Source: Thioclava indica (GTDB lineage: Bacteria > Pseudomonadota > Alphaproteobacteria > Rhodobacterales > Rhodobacteraceae). From it: a stretch of DNA of 64,000 bases. Every line of letters starts with the position of its first letter. The first letter of the stretch is position 1. Below are positions 9,153-18,580 of the stretch, piece after piece. Location: NCBI RefSeq assembly GCF_000714545.1, contig NZ_AUNB01000002.1:1-64000 (forward strand), given 5' to 3'. The position numbers and the translations under genes were made by a program. Under the pieces are notes generated by a model. It had not been told where the DNA came from. It did not search any database and worked only from the letters and a program-made list of their open reading frames with translations.

Positions 9153-9451
9153 TAATAAGCAGCGCCGTAAAAGAAGCCCGCGTTGTTAAACAGCGCCTGA
9201 CGCAGGATAATAATCACGATGAAGGCCACCAAGGGCGCCAGATCAAGCCCGCCGGTATTGGGCAGAAACTGGCGAATACGGCCATAGACCGGCTCCAGCA
9301 GGTTATTCAAACCATACCAGATCTGGCTGACCAGCGGCTGGCGCAGGTTAAGCACCTGAAAATTGATCAACCAACTCATGATGATATGGGCGATCATGAT
9401 GAACCAGATCACATTCAGAATAAGGACGAGCGCTTGAAAAAGCGTGACCAT
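9152..9451 (-). CDS. YggT family membrane protein
   Basis: A 99-residue integral membrane protein with an N-terminal hydrophobic helix (about residues 4-28) and a C-terminal one (about 72-90). Between them lies the YggT signature around LLEPVYGRIRQFLPNTGGLDLAPL. Family members are linked to cell division, envelope organisation or osmotic tolerance, but no biochemical function is established. The chosen ATG has GGAGGT 5 bp upstream; the open frame extends 19 codons further without a good start. First gene of a two-gene unit with recQ. Confidence 0.9.
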   Translation of the reverse strand: MVTLFQALVLILNVIWFIMIAHIIMSWLINFQVLNLRQPLVSQIWYGLNNLLEPVYGRIRQFLPNTGGLDLAPLVAFIVIIILRQALFNNAGFFYGAAY

Positions 9452-9579
9452 CGAACACCTCCGCTTTGGGTCGCTAGGACAGGTAAGCGAGGGCCGCGCG
9501 CAATGCAACCGTCACACCTGCGGCTTTTTCCGTAACGTCGGTATTGACGCGCCTGCTGCATCGCGGCACCGCTTAGCTT

Positions 9580-10110
9580 ATGTATCCGATCATTCGCATG
9601 ACCAAAGAGTACCTGAAGTTCCGCAATGCGCCTGCGCTGCCGCTGACGGGCACCCATATCAGCCATCACAGATGCTGGCCGTGGGATATCGACCTGTGGA
9701 TGGAGCTGAACAACGGGCGCACGCTGACGCTGTATGATCTGGGGCGTATTCCACTGGCGATGCGCACCGGTCTATGGGGCGCGCTGAAAAAGAACCGCTG
9801 GGGCATCACAGTTGCGGGCAATACCACGCGCTATCGCCGCCGCGTGCGTGCCTTTCAGCGATTCGAGATGCGCTCGCGCTGCATCGGTTGGGATGACCGC
9901 TGGATGTGGTTGGAACATGCGATGTTCGTGGATGGCGAATGCACCTCGCATGTGTTGATCCGTGGCGCTGTGACCTCGCGCAAGGGCATGATCACCCCCG
10001 CGCAGGTGATTGCCGAGATGGGGCTCGACACGCCCAGCCCGGACCTGCCAGATTTCGTGACCGCCTGGGCCGAGGCCGACACGAAACGTCCCTGGCCGCC
10101 AACTCTTTAG
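9580..10110 (+). CDS. Hotdog-fold acyl-CoA thioesterase-like protein
   Basis: A 176-residue protein of the 4-hydroxybenzoyl-CoA thioesterase / THEM6-like group. The block PWDIDLWMELNNGRTLTLYDLGRIP carries the Asp and Asn typical of this hotdog family, and the central strands (FQRFEMRSRCIGWDDRWMWLEH) fit as well. It probably hydrolyses an acyl-CoA thioester; the substrate cannot be told. The ATG at 9580 is preferred because MYPIIR looks like the conserved N terminus, although no clear ribosome binding site precedes it. Divergent from yggT-recQ. Confidence 0.75.
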   Translation: MYPIIRMTKEYLKFRNAPALPLTGTHISHHRCWPWDIDLWMELNNGRTLTLYDLGRIPLAMRTGLWGALKKNRWGITVAGNTTRYRRRVRAFQRFEMRSRCIGWDDRWMWLEHAMFVDGECTSHVLIRGAVTSRKGMITPAQVIAEMGLDTPSPDLPDFVTAWAEADTKRPWPPTL

Positions 10111-10193
10111 CGTCTCCAGGCACTGTGACTTGCGCCAGCGCGCCTTTTCGGGCTTGATCGCGCGAAAGGCGATTAACGCCTGCGGGGGACAAT

Positions 10194-11537
10194 ATGATTA
10201 CAGCACGCAAGCGCATTTGGGGCTGGTGGTTTTTCGACTGGGCCAGCCAACCTTATAACTCGCTGCTGATCACCTTCATCTTCGCCCCCTTTATGGAAGA
10301 GCTACTCGGCTCTGGCACCGGTGCGCAGACCGTCTGGGGTTATGGCGTCGGGCTGGCGGGGTTGGTTGTCGCGCTGTTTTCGCCCTTCCTTGGGGCCATC
10401 GCAGACCGCTCGGGGCGGCGGATGCCGTTTATCTGGGTGTTTTCCATCATGTATGTGCTGGGCGCTTGGGGTCTGTGGTATGCGGTGCCGGGCGATTACA
10501 GCTTGATGTTTATCATGCTGTCTTTCGCCATCGGCATGATCGGCATGGAATTCGCCACCACCTTCACCAATGCCATGCTGCCCGATCTCGGCCCGCGCGA
10601 GCAAATCGGCAAAATATCCGGCTCGGGCTGGGCCTTTGGCTATATCGGCGGGCTGATCACGCTGTTGATCATGCTGTTCCTGCTGCAAGCCAACCCCGGT
10701 TCTGGCAAAACGATGCTCGGCATCGCGCCTTTGTTCGGGCTTGACGTGGCGACGCGCGAAGACACCCGCGTCGTCGGCCCGCTGGTCGCGATCTGGTATG
10801 CGGTGTTCATGATTCCGTTCTTCTATTGGGTGCGCGAGCCGCGCAAAGCCGACGCCCTGCCGGTTCGCAAAGCCCTGCGCGGCGCATGGCCCGAGCTACG
10901 CGCCACCCTGCGCGCGCTACCCAAGCGTCGCTCGCTCTCGTCTTTCCTGCTGTCGTCGATGTTTTACCGCGATGCGCTGAACGGCATCTACACGTTCGGC
11001 GGGCTGTACGCGGCAGGCGTGCTGGGCTGGTCGATCACGATGATCGGCATCTTCGGCATCCTCGCCATCATCACCGGCGCGATCTTTGCATGGCTTGGCG
11101 GCAAGGCCGATGACCGGTTCGGCCCGAAATCGGTGATTGTGGTGAATGTCGTGATCCTGACGGCGGTGGTGATCGGCGTCGTGTTTATCTCGCGCGATCA
11201 TGTCTTTGGTATCGCGGTTTCCCCCGACAGCAACCTGCCCGACATCGCCTTTTATGTCCTTGGCGGGCTGATCGGTGCCTGCGGGGGCGCGTTGCAATCG
11301 GCCTCGCGCACGATGATGGTGCGCCAAGCCGACCCTGAAAAAATGACTGAACATTTTGGTCTTTATGCGCTGTCTGGAAAGGCCACGGCCTTTATCGCGC
11401 CGCTTGCGATTGGCATCACGACTCAGATCAGCGATAATCAATCCACGGGTATCACCCCGATTATCGTGCTTTTGATTCTGGGTCTGGTGCTGCTAAGCTT
11501 CGTCAAAACCAACGGAGATCCGCAGCCCGAAGGGTAA
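10194..11537 (+). CDS. UMF1/Atg22-type major facilitator transporter
   Basis: A 447-residue MFS protein with about twelve hydrophobic helices. The N terminus RIWGWWFFDWASQPYNSLLITFIFAP is diagnostic of the UMF1 (Atg22-like) family. The MFS loop motif appears as GAIADRSGRRMPFIW. Atg22 in yeast exports amino acids from the vacuole; bacterial members have no agreed substrate. GGGGG lies 9 bp before the ATG. mepA starts 3 bp after its stop, so the two are probably cotranscribed. Confidence 0.85.
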   Translation: MITARKRIWGWWFFDWASQPYNSLLITFIFAPFMEELLGSGTGAQTVWGYGVGLAGLVVALFSPFLGAIADRSGRRMPFIWVFSIMYVLGAWGLWYAVPGDYSLMFIMLSFAIGMIGMEFATTFTNAMLPDLGPREQIGKISGSGWAFGYIGGLITLLIMLFLLQANPGSGKTMLGIAPLFGLDVATREDTRVVGPLVAIWYAVFMIPFFYWVREPRKADALPVRKALRGAWPELRATLRALPKRRSLSSFLLSSMFYRDALNGIYTFGGLYAAGVLGWSITMIGIFGILAIITGAIFAWLGGKADDRFGPKSVIVVNVVILTAVVIGVVFISRDHVFGIAVSPDSNLPDIAFYVLGGLIGACGGALQSASRTMMVRQADPEKMTEHFGLYALSGKATAFIAPLAIGITTQISDNQSTGITPIIVLLILGLVLLSFVKTNGDPQPEG

Positions 11538-11540
11538 TTC

Positions 11541-12437
11541 ATGTTTCGTTTACTGATTGTCGCTAGTTTTTCTCTCGTCACGTCGCTGTCTCCGGCTCTG
11601 TCCGAGCCTTTGGCCCGCCAGCTTTTCGGTTCAAAATCGGCCCCCTCACACCAAGCCCCCGCCGCGATCGGGTTTTACTCGCGTGGCTGTGCGGCGGGTT
11701 TGCAGGCGATGCCGCAAAGCGGGCCGACTTGGCAGGCGATGCGCCTGTCGCGCAATCGCAATTGGGGCCAGCCCGAGATGATCGCTTATCTGCAAGATCT
11801 GTCGCGCTACGCGGCCAGCCTGCCGGGCTGGAAAGGTCTCTATGTCGGCGATATTTCCCAACCCCGCGGAGGCCCGATGACGGGCGGTCATGCCAGCCAC
11901 CAGATCGGTCTGGATGCCGATATCTGGATGCTGCCGCCGCAACGTCTTGATCTGAGCCGCGCCGAGCGTGAGAAAATCTCGTCGATCTCGGTGCGCACCG
12001 CCGATCAGCGTCGCACCAATCGCAACTGGACGCCGCAACATATGGCGCTGCTGCGTCATGCGGCTGCGGATCCGCGCGTGGATCGTATCTTTGTGACTGC
12101 GGCTGCCAAGATCGCGATGTGCAACGCCGCGCCGCGCAATGACCGCGCCTGGTTGCAAAAAATCCGCCCGCTTTACGGCCATAACACCCATTTCCATGTG
12201 CGTCTGAAATGCCCGCCCGGCGCGCGCTATTGCGAGGTGCAGAAACCCACTGTCGCGCAGCTCTCCAAAGGCGGCGATGGCTGTGACGAGACGCTGAACT
12301 GGTGGGTGACCGACTATCTCAACCCGCCGAAGAACACCGCGCCGCCGAAGAAAAAAGGCCCGCGCAAGAAAAACGCCAAGACCTATGTTATGTCGGATCT
12401 GCCCAGCCAATGCCGCGCCGTTCTTTCCTCGCGCTAG
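11541..12437 (+). CDS. mepA: Penicillin-insensitive murein endopeptidase
   Basis: Periplasmic M74-family peptidase that cleaves the D-alanyl-meso-diaminopimelyl cross-bridge of peptidoglycan. The 298-residue protein has a signal peptide (cleavage near ALSEP at residues 20-24). Zinc and catalytic motifs are [16 protein letters not shown] and [11 protein letters not shown], and conserved cysteines (CPPGARYC) suit an oxidising compartment. A Lys/Pro-rich stretch ([14 protein letters not shown]) lies near the C terminus. The gene overlaps the following secreted-esterase gene by 28 bp, suggesting coordinated expression. Confidence 0.93.
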   Translation: MFRLLIVASFSLVTSLSPALSEPLARQLFGSKSAPSHQAPAAIGFYSRGCAAGLQAMPQSGPTWQAMRLSRNRNWGQPEMIAYLQDLSRYAASLPGWKGLYVGDISQPRGGPMTGGHASHQIGLDADIWMLPPQRLDLSRAEREKISSISVRTADQRRTNRNWTPQHMALLRHAAADPRVDRIFVTAAAKIAMCNAAPRNDRAWLQKIRPLYGHNTHFHVRLKCPPGARYCEVQKPTVAQLSKGGDGCDETLNWWVTDYLNPPKNTAPPKKKGPRKKNAKTYVMSDLPSQCRAVLSSR

Positions 12438-13330
12438 TCGCGGGGGCGTTGGCGCTAGGGCTGGCGGGGCTAACAGCCACCGCCGCCCAGCCGCGCGCGC
12501 AATTCCTGCAATCCTATCACTGGCGGATGCCGGACCAGTCGCTTTTTGGCGGCTTTTCCGGCTTTGAGATCGGCCCGCAGGGGCGCAATTTCGTCACTCA
12601 ATCGGATCGCGCAACGCTGTGGCGCGGCCAGATCCAGCGTGATGCGAAGGGGTCGATCACCGGGGTTACGCTCACCTCGGGGCCAAACAAGCTGCACAAC
12701 ATCAAGGGCGCGTTGATGCCGCGCCGTTTCGCCGATTCCGAAGGCCTGGCGCTTGCCCCCGATGGATCTGTCTATCTTTCGTTCGAGGGCGAGGCCCGCG
12801 TTGCCCATTTCGCGACGGATGGCGGCCCCGCGCATGACTTGCCCCGCCCTCCGGCGTTCAAACGCATGCAGCGTAATTCCTCGCTGGAGGCGCTTGCGAT
12901 TGCGCCCGATGGCACGCTTTACACGATGCCCGAGCGTTCCGGCTCACTCACCAAACCCTTTCCGGTCTGGCGCTATCGCAATGGCAAATGGAGCCAGCCT
13001 TTCGCCATCCCGCGCAACGGCGACTGGCTGCCGGTAGGCGCGGATTTCGGCCCCGACGGGCGGCTTTATGTGCTCGAACGTGATTTCTGGGGGCTGCTCG
13101 GCTTTCTCACGCGGGTGCAAGTATTTGACATCAAAGGAAATACAATAAGCGGCGGCGACGTTCTGATCAAGACGGGGCCGGGCAAGCATGACAACCTTGA
13201 GGGTCTTTCCGTCTGGCAAGACAACACGGGCGCGATCCGCCTGACGATGATCTCGGACGACAACTTCCGCATCTTCCAGCGCACCGAAATCGTGGAATAC
13301 CGCCTGCCGCCAAACCCCAAGGGGGATTGA
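12410..13330 (+). CDS. Secreted esterase-like / phytase-like beta-propeller protein
   Basis: A 306-residue exported protein of the esterase-like activity of phytase family (PF13449 type). The N terminus [16 protein letters not shown] is a signal sequence with a twin-arginine look. Propeller-like repeats follow, with recurrent acidic motifs such as [35 protein letters not shown] and [17 protein letters not shown], and a final block NLEGLSVWQ. Its physiological substrate is unknown. The ATG at 12410 lies within mepA; the longer frame upstream is only mepA read in another phase. Confidence 0.8.
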   Translation: MPRRSFLALVAGALALGLAGLTATAAQPRAQFLQSYHWRMPDQSLFGGFSGFEIGPQGRNFVTQSDRATLWRGQIQRDAKGSITGVTLTSGPNKLHNIKGALMPRRFADSEGLALAPDGSVYLSFEGEARVAHFATDGGPAHDLPRPPAFKRMQRNSSLEALAIAPDGTLYTMPERSGSLTKPFPVWRYRNGKWSQPFAIPRNGDWLPVGADFGPDGRLYVLERDFWGLLGFLTRVQVFDIKGNTISGGDVLIKTGPGKHDNLEGLSVWQDNTGAIRLTMISDDNFRIFQRTEIVEYRLPPNPKGD

Positions 13331-13363
13331 CGCAAACGAAACATAGGCGTATCGCGCGCCCTT

Positions 13364-13380
13364 GTCTGGAACGTCCAGAC
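13364..13380 (+). other. Hairpin in the leader of the queuosine-precursor transporter gene
   Basis: GTCTGG pairs with CCAGAC over 6 bp around a 5-nt loop, 33 bp before the transporter start. It could belong to a short riboswitch or be a terminator of the upstream gene. The full preQ1 aptamer consensus was not recognised, so no riboswitch is called. Confidence 0.3.
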
Positions 13381-13412
13381 CATGTCCCCGCTACCATGTA
13401 AAAACGGATGAA

Positions 13413-14048
13413 ATGATGACCCGCTTCTTACCTGGCATTCTTGCCATGGCCATTATCGTTGTGGCCTCCAATATCCTCGTGCAATTCCTCGTCGGTGATT
13501 GGCTGACCTGGGGCGCGTTCACATATCCCTTCGCCTTCCTCGTCAATGACGTGATGAACCGCGTCTATGGCCCCGCTGCCGCGCGTCGCGTGGTGTTTGC
13601 GGGCTTTGTCGTCGGGGTGATCTGCTCGCTCATCGGCTCACAGATCATGCTGCAAGGCGATGGCTACACCTATCCCGCCGTCACGCTGCGCATTGCGCTT
13701 GGTTCGGGTGCTGCGTTCCTCGTGGCGCAGCTGACCGACGTGTTCATCTTTGACAAGTTGCGCAACGGAGTGTGGTGGCGCGCGCCTGCGGTGTCCACGC
13801 TGATCGGGGCGTCGCTTGATACGATGATCTTCTTCTCGATCGCGTTTTCGGCCACGCTCAGCTTTATCGAGCCCTCCAATGACGTGTCTTGGGCGGGCGC
13901 GCATTTGCCGCTTTTGGGGCTTGGCCCGGAAGTGCCGCTTTGGGTATCGCTGGCCTGCGCCGACTGGCTTGTCAAACTTGCCCTGACTTTAATCGCTTTG
14001 ATGCCTTTCAAGGCCATTGTCACAAAACTTTCTCCACGGATTGCGTAA
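13413..14048 (+). CDS. yhhQ: Queuosine-precursor transporter, YhhQ (DUF165/VUT) family
   Basis: A roughly 211-residue inner-membrane protein with about six hydrophobic helices. It is recognised by WGAFTYPFAFLVNDVMNRVYGPAAARRVV, the signature of the YhhQ family, which imports preQ0/preQ1 for tRNA queuosine modification. The frame is open from 13362, but the ATG pair at 13413 and 13416 begins the conserved hydrophobic N terminus. Which of the two is used cannot be decided. No other queuosine gene is in the window. It is followed by a 360-bp stretch without a conventional gene. Confidence 0.87.
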   Translation: MMTRFLPGILAMAIIVVASNILVQFLVGDWLTWGAFTYPFAFLVNDVMNRVYGPAAARRVVFAGFVVGVICSLIGSQIMLQGDGYTYPAVTLRIALGSGAAFLVAQLTDVFIFDKLRNGVWWRAPAVSTLIGASLDTMIFFSIAFSATLSFIEPSNDVSWAGAHLPLLGLGPEVPLWVSLACADWLVKLALTLIALMPFKAIVTKLSPRIA

Positions 14049-14101
14049 AAAAACTTGTCACACACAAAATATGTGGCAGGCTGTGGATAACGGCAACGCA
14101 T

Positions 14102-14118
14102 GAAAGGAGGTGGTCCAG
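14102..14118 (+). promoter_or_regulatory. Exceptionally long Shine-Dalgarno sequence
   Basis: GAAAGGAGGTGGTCCAG can pair along all 17 bases with the usual alphaproteobacterial 16S rRNA 3' end (16 Watson-Crick pairs and one G-U). The GGAGG core sits 7 nt before the GTG at 14118, ideal spacing. The 16S end is taken from general knowledge, not from this window. Confidence 0.75.
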
Positions 14119-14174
14119 TGTCAAGAGTGATAGTGGAGAGAGGTGTTGGGACAGTGAGGGGGGCCGTGGCCTAA
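14118..14174 (+). CDS. Very short ORF (18 codons), candidate leader peptide or microprotein
   Basis: A GTG start at ideal spacing from the 17-nt Shine-Dalgarno match opens an 18-codon frame (MSRVIVERGVGTVRGAVA) ending in TAA at 14172. An in-frame ATG at 14100 would give 24 codons but would place the Shine-Dalgarno inside the ORF, so GTG is preferred. The peptide is basic and rich in Val, Gly and Arg; no family was recognised. It ends inside short inverted repeats, so translation could affect folding of the RNA downstream. It may act as a leader peptide, or as a docking site for ribosomes. Confidence 0.5.
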   Translation: MSRVIVERGVGTVRGAVA

Positions 14175-14256
14175 GGGCAAACCCTAGGGCAAAGAACCCT
14201 GACTGGGACGACTGGATCCTTCGGACCCTAACCGGACCATCTCCGTAGATCTCGGA

Positions 14257-14284
14257 GGGCCGTCTCACATCGAGACGGCCCTTT
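14257..14284 (+). terminator. Strong intrinsic terminator
   Basis: GGGCCGTCTC pairs perfectly over 10 bp with GAGACGGCCC around a 5-nt loop, followed by TTT. It closes the structured stretch beginning near 14100 and lies 125 bp before the xseB start, so xseB-ispA-dxs needs readthrough or its own promoter. Confidence 0.75.
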
Positions 14285-14408
14285 CCGTATGAAAAACCGT
14301 CGCAAGAACGGGCGACTGACGGCGTATCATGCCTTGCAGGGCTGGACCTTGGACCGCTTTGGTGGCATCCCAAGATCAAGCCCAAAAGATCAGGCAAGGA
14401 GCGATAAA

Positions 14409-14657
14409 TTGAGCGACGAACAGCCCGACGTAAAATCCCTCAGCTTTGAGCAGGCGATGAAGGCCCTCGAAGAGGTGGTCAGCCAGTTGGAACATGGTGA
14501 TGTGGCGCTGGATCGCTCGATTGCGCTGTATGAACGCGGGGCCGAGTTGAAGGCGCGCTGTTCCAAGCTGCTCAAAGAGGCCGAAGAGCGTGTTGAAAAG
14601 ATCACGCTGGGCGCAGATGGCGCACCCCAAGGCACGACTCCGGCTGACGGGCTGTAA
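14409..14657 (+). CDS. xseB: Exodeoxyribonuclease VII small subunit
   Basis: An 82-residue subunit of the single-strand-specific exonuclease VII, working with XseA encoded elsewhere. The signature is SFEQAMKALEEVVSQLEHGDVALDRSIALYERG. The open frame begins at 14289, but the family is about 80 residues long and the TTG at 14409 has AAGGAG 8 bp before it, giving SDEQPDVKSLSFE, so TTG is chosen. The stop TAA abuts the ispA ATG with no gap. The xseB-ispA-dxs arrangement is widespread in proteobacteria. Confidence 0.93.
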   Translation: MSDEQPDVKSLSFEQAMKALEEVVSQLEHGDVALDRSIALYERGAELKARCSKLLKEAEERVEKITLGADGAPQGTTPADGL

Positions 14658-15524
14658 ATGTTCAAGGCGCGTCTGTCTGAAGTCCAAACTGCGGTGCAAA
14701 CGGCGCTGGATGAGGCCGTGGCCCGCCAACCCGAAGGCCCGCTGCGCGCCCCGATGCATTACGCGCTGCAAGGCGGCAAACGCTTGCGCGCGTTTCTCGT
14801 GCTTGAAAGTGCGGCGCTGTTCGATCTTCCGCAATCCCAAGCCATGCCAGCGGCGGCGGCGGTCGAGGCCCTGCATGCGTTCAGCCTTGTGCATGACGAC
14901 ATGCCCTGCATGGATGATGACGACCTGCGTCGTGGCCAGCCGACGGTGCATGTGAAATGGGATGACGCGACCGCCGTCTTAGCGGGCGATGCGCTGCAAA
15001 CTTTGGCGTTCGAGCTGTGCTGTGATCCGGTTCTGGGCGCGCCGGATCGCCGGATCGCACTGGTCGAGGCTTTGGCGAAATCCTCCGGCGCGGCGGGGAT
15101 GTGCCACGGGCAGGCTCTTGATATCGCAGCGGAAACGGCGAAAACACCGCTGACCCTCGATCAAATCATCTCCCTGCAAGCGGGCAAAACCGGTGCGCTG
15201 ATTTCCTTCTCGGTGCGCGCGGGGGCGATCTTGGCGGGTGCTGATCAAACCGCGCTGCGCATCTATTCTGACGCTGTGGGCCTCGCCTTTCAGATCGCCG
15301 ATGACATCCTTGATGTAACCGGAGATGAGGCCGCGACTGGCAAGCGCGTGGGCAAAGACGCCGGTGCAGGCAAGGCGACCTTCGTGTCGCTGCTTGGGCT
15401 GCAAGGTGCGCAAACCCGTGCGGCAGAGTTGATTGAAACTGCGAGTGACGCGCTATCTGATTATGGGGATAGGGCAGAAAACTTGCGAGATGCCGCGCGT
15501 TTCGTTATCTCCCGTAAAACTTAA
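14658..15524 (+). CDS. ispA: Geranyl/farnesyl diphosphate synthase
   Basis: Short-chain trans-prenyltransferase that condenses isopentenyl diphosphate with allylic diphosphates to give farnesyl diphosphate for quinones, carotenoids and undecaprenol. The 288-residue protein has the first Asp-rich motif [14 protein letters not shown] and the second in [14 protein letters not shown], with GGKRLRAF for substrate binding. It starts directly after xseB and ends 19 bp before dxs, so all three genes are probably cotranscribed. Confidence 0.96.
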   Translation: MFKARLSEVQTAVQTALDEAVARQPEGPLRAPMHYALQGGKRLRAFLVLESAALFDLPQSQAMPAAAAVEALHAFSLVHDDMPCMDDDDLRRGQPTVHVKWDDATAVLAGDALQTLAFELCCDPVLGAPDRRIALVEALAKSSGAAGMCHGQALDIAAETAKTPLTLDQIISLQAGKTGALISFSVRAGAILAGADQTALRIYSDAVGLAFQIADDILDVTGDEAATGKRVGKDAGAGKATFVSLLGLQGAQTRAAELIETASDALSDYGDRAENLRDAARFVISRKT

Positions 15525-15543
15525 GCGAGCCGAAGGCAGCCAG

Positions 15544-17469
15544 ATGAGCGATAGCGCCAATCCCGTGACCGTGACCCCGATCCTTGACCGGGTGCGTCTG
15601 CCTGCGGATATGAAGGGGCTGTCGGATGCCGAGCTGAAAAAGCTCGCCGATGAGCTGCGCACCGAAACCATTTCGGCAGTGTCTGAAACCGGCGGCCATC
15701 TGGGTGCGGGGCTGGGCGTAGTGGAACTGACTGTCGCGCTGCATGCCGTGTTTGACGCACCGCGTGACAAGATCATCTGGGATGTCGGCCATCAGTGCTA
15801 CCCGCATAAAATCCTAACCGGACGGCGCGACCGTATCCGCACGCTGCGGATGAAAGACGGGCTGTCGGGGTTCACCAAACGCTCGGAAAGCCCTTATGAC
15901 GCGTTCGGCGCGGGCCATAGCTCGACCTCGATCTCGGCGGCTGTCGGCTTTACGATGGGGCGCGAATTGGGCGCACAAACCGGCGATGCGATTGCGGTGA
16001 TCGGTGATGGCGCGATGTCGGGCGGCATGGCGTTCGAGGCGATGAACCACGCGGGCCATTTGGGCAAGCGGATGTTCGTCGTGCTCAACGATAATGAAAT
16101 GTCGATTGCTCCGCCTGTGGGCGCGCTGTCGTCCTATCTGACGCGGCTTTATGCCGAGGGTCCGGTGCAAGACCTTAAGGAAGTCGCCAAAGGTGCCGCG
16201 CGGGCCTTTTTGCCCGAGGCATTCCACGAGGGCGCACGCCGTGCCAAGGAAATGCTCAAAGGTATGGCGATGGGCGGCACCTTGTTCGAAGAACTCGGCT
16301 TTACCTATGTCGGCCCCGTCGATGGCCATGATCTTGAGCAGCTATTGCCACTGCTGCGCATGCTCAAGACCCGCGCTAAGGGTCCGGTGCTGATCCACGC
16401 GTTGACGAAAAAGGGCAAAGGCTACGCCCATGCCGAAAGCCGCCCCGATGGCGGCCATGCCACCGCGAAATTCGATGTCGCGACGGGCACGCAGGTCAAG
16501 GCGATTTCCAACGCGCCCAGCTATACCAAGGTTTTCGCGGAAAGCCTGATCAAGGAAGCTGCGAAAGACGAGAAAATCGTGGCTGTGACGGCGGCAATGC
16601 CCGATGGCACGGGGCTGAATATGTTCGCCCAACTCCATCCGCGCCGCTGCTTTGACGTTGGCATTGCCGAACAGCACGCGGTGACCTTCTCGGCGGGGCT
16701 TGCGGCCTCTGGGATGAAGCCGTTCTGCGCGATCTACTCGACCTTCCTGCAACGTGGTTACGATCAGATCGTGCATGACGTGGCGATCCAGCGCCTTCCC
16801 GTGCGCTTCGCCATTGACCGCGCAGGGCTGGTGGGGGCCGATGGTGCGACCCATGCGGGCAGTTTCGATGTGGGCTTTATGTCCAGCCTGCCTGGCATGG
16901 TCGTGATGGCCGCCGCCGACGAGGCCGAGCTGGTCCACATGGTCGCCACCGCCGCCGCCCATGATAGCGGCCCCATCGCCTTCCGCTATCCGCGCGGCGA
17001 AGGCATGGGCGTGGACATGCCCGAAACCGGTGTGCCACTGGAAATTGGCAAAGGCCGGATGATCGCCGAAGGGGGCCGCGTCGCGATTCTCAGCTACGGA
17101 ACGCGTCTGGCCGAGGTGCTCAAGGCGCGCGAGGCGTTGCAAGCGCGCGGTCTTGCACCCACCGTTGCCGATGCGCGTTTCGCCAAGCCGCTCGACACCG
17201 ATCTGATCGACCAGCTCGTCGCCAATCACGAGGCGCTGATCTGCATCGAAGAGGGCGCGATTGGCGGCTTTGGCAGCCATGTCGCGCAATATCTCTCCGA
17301 TCAGGGCGTGTTCGATCGTGGCTTCAAGTTCCGCTCGATGGTGCTGCCCGATACGTTCATCGACCACGCCTCCGCCGATGACATGTATCGCACCGCCGGA
17401 ATGGACGCGCCCCAGATCGAGGCCAAGGTGCTGGAACTGCTCGGCGTCGCCGTGGCCAAGCGCGCCTGA
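15544..17469 (+). CDS. dxs: 1-deoxy-D-xylulose-5-phosphate synthase
   Basis: Thiamine-diphosphate enzyme joining pyruvate and glyceraldehyde-3-phosphate, the entry reaction of the methylerythritol phosphate pathway. The 641-residue length is normal. Visible are the N-terminal [19 protein letters not shown], the TPP-binding [15 protein letters not shown], the transketolase central block [15 protein letters not shown] and the C-terminal domain. An in-frame extension to 15433 lies inside ispA; the ATG at 15544, preceded by AAGG, matches the usual N terminus. It supplies the precursors used by the adjacent ispA. Confidence 0.97.
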   Translation: MSDSANPVTVTPILDRVRLPADMKGLSDAELKKLADELRTETISAVSETGGHLGAGLGVVELTVALHAVFDAPRDKIIWDVGHQCYPHKILTGRRDRIRTLRMKDGLSGFTKRSESPYDAFGAGHSSTSISAAVGFTMGRELGAQTGDAIAVIGDGAMSGGMAFEAMNHAGHLGKRMFVVLNDNEMSIAPPVGALSSYLTRLYAEGPVQDLKEVAKGAARAFLPEAFHEGARRAKEMLKGMAMGGTLFEELGFTYVGPVDGHDLEQLLPLLRMLKTRAKGPVLIHALTKKGKGYAHAESRPDGGHATAKFDVATGTQVKAISNAPSYTKVFAESLIKEAAKDEKIVAVTAAMPDGTGLNMFAQLHPRRCFDVGIAEQHAVTFSAGLAASGMKPFCAIYSTFLQRGYDQIVHDVAIQRLPVRFAIDRAGLVGADGATHAGSFDVGFMSSLPGMVVMAAADEAELVHMVATAAAHDSGPIAFRYPRGEGMGVDMPETGVPLEIGKGRMIAEGGRVAILSYGTRLAEVLKAREALQARGLAPTVADARFAKPLDTDLIDQLVANHEALICIEEGAIGGFGSHVAQYLSDQGVFDRGFKFRSMVLPDTFIDHASADDMYRTAGMDAPQIEAKVLELLGVAVAKRA

Positions 17470-17470
17470 G

Positions 17471-17514
17471 ATAAGCGTTGCTTATTTCGGGCAGGCTTGG
17501 TTAAGCGCGGCTTA
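17471..17514. terminator. Two related small hairpins between convergent dxs and HAD genes
   Basis: ATAAGC-GTT-GCTTAT (17471-17485), followed by TTC, and TAAGC-GCG-GCTTA (17502-17514) carry nearly the same stem sequence. They occupy the short space between two convergent stops, so they probably form a bidirectional terminator. The second overlaps the HAD stop codon. Confidence 0.5.
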
Positions 17515-18129
17515 TGCGGCCTCGGTCGCGCTGAGCAGTCCCTCATCAACCAACCGTTGCGCCCAGCCTTCCGGCCCCTCAAACAGATGCGTTTTCCAGC
17601 CGAACGTATGCGCGGTCGCGATATTATCCGCGCGATCATCGGTGAACAGAAGCTGATGGCGGTGCAGTCCCGATGCCGCCTCGACCATCTCGTAGATTTT
17701 CGGATCGGGCTTGGTCACGCCCATATGACCCGAGATGAAATCACGATCAAATTCGCGCAGGAACGGGTAATGGGTTGCCGCGAAATCATAGCTGCCAATC
17801 CCGAAATTCGTCAGCGAAAACACAGGTATGCCCTTGGCCTGAAGCGCCTTCATCAAACGCAACGAGCGCGGAATTTCCGGCGTCGCCATCTTGATCCAGT
17901 CGTCATGCCACAGCCGGATCATATCGCGCCATTTCGGGTGCTGATCCGCCACGGCATAGATCGTTTCACGAAACGGCGCGCCGCGGTCGATGTCGTCATT
18001 CATCGCGTGCAGATCGACTTGCGCAAACATTTCTTTGCGCGCGGCGACGGGCATGATCGAGTCGTAATACCGCTCGGGTTGCCATTCGATCAGCACATTG
18101 CCGATGTCGAAAATCACCGCCTCAACCAT
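17512..18129 (-). CDS. HAD-superfamily phosphatase (subfamily IA, YihX-like)
   Basis: A 205-residue haloacid-dehalogenase-type hydrolase. Motif I is [10 protein letters not shown] (the second acid replaced by Gly-Asn, as in YihX-like proteins), motif II is SLTNFG, and motifs III and IV are KPDPKIYEM and LFTDDRADN. It is probably a sugar-phosphate or nucleotide phosphatase. Its ATG lies 8 bp inside the end of yaiI and has AAAGAGG upstream, so it is the distal gene of the AEC carrier-fghA-yaiI-HAD unit. Confidence 0.82.
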   Translation of the reverse strand: MVEAVIFDIGNVLIEWQPERYYDSIMPVAARKEMFAQVDLHAMNDDIDRGAPFRETIYAVADQHPKWRDMIRLWHDDWIKMATPEIPRSLRLMKALQAKGIPVFSLTNFGIGSYDFAATHYPFLREFDRDFISGHMGVTKPDPKIYEMVEAASGLHRHQLLFTDDRADNIATAHTFGWKTHLFEGPEGWAQRLVDEGLLSATEAA

Positions 18130-18580
18130 GTTTCGCCTCTTTCATAGCTGCGCGTGTCACGCGATCCAGCGCATCCGCAAAGCGCGAGCGATCTGCCTTG
18201 GAAAACGGCTTGCCGCCGCCTTGGCGAAACGGATCCGCGCTGCGCAAATCCGACATCAAATCACGCGTCGCCAGCACATTGCCGATATTGGCGGGCGTTA
18301 GCGGTTCACCATCGGGGCGCAAAACGCGCGCGCCTGCCTCGACACATTTCGCCGCCAGCGGAATGTCATTGGTTACAACCACATCGCCAACGGTCGCGCG
18401 TTCAGCGATATACATGTCAGCAATATCAGGGCCTTGATCGACATAAACCATCTCGACCAATGGGTTGGGCGAGGGCCGCAACCCGCCATTGCTGACCAAG
18501 ATCAGCTTGACCTTTAGACGGGTTGCGACGGTCTCGGCCTCGGCCTTGACCGGGCAGGCATCCGCGTCAATCCAGATCAC
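18122..18580 (-). CDS. yaiI: YaiI/YqxD family protein (UPF0178)
   Basis: A 152-residue protein of the DUF188 family, which has a PIN-like fold and no settled function. [13 protein letters not shown] at the N terminus and [20 protein letters not shown] are the family signatures; acidic residues cluster as in nucleases. A TTG at 18586 is possible, but the GTG at 18580 gives a four-base GTGA overlap with the fghA stop and starts exactly at the conserved block, so GTG is used. Confidence 0.85.
   Translation of the reverse strand: MIWIDADACPVKAEAETVATRLKVKLILVSNGGLRPSPNPLVEMVYVDQGPDIADMYIAERATVGDVVVTNDIPLAAKCVEAGARVLRPDGEPLTPANIGNVLATRDLMSDLRSADPFRQGGGKPFSKADRSRFADALDRVTRAAMKEAKHG

Larger units (their letters stand above)
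14100..14284 (+). ncRNA. Candidate structured leader or small RNA with an embedded 18-codon ORF
   Basis: This stretch lies between yhhQ and xseB (14049-14408 has no conventional gene). It holds an extreme Shine-Dalgarno sequence, an 18-codon ORF, a series of short inverted repeats (GGCC-GT-GGCC, AGGG-CAAA-CCCT, CTCCG/CGGAG) and a strong terminator hairpin. Taken together this looks like a short independent transcript or the leader of xseB-ispA-dxs. No Rfam family was recognised. The 5' boundary is a guess; the 3' boundary is set by the terminator. Confidence 0.5.

Noticed and set aside
16342-17367. Minus-strand open frame of 341 codons inside dxs
   Set aside because: Antisense shadow of dxs with no recognisable motif.
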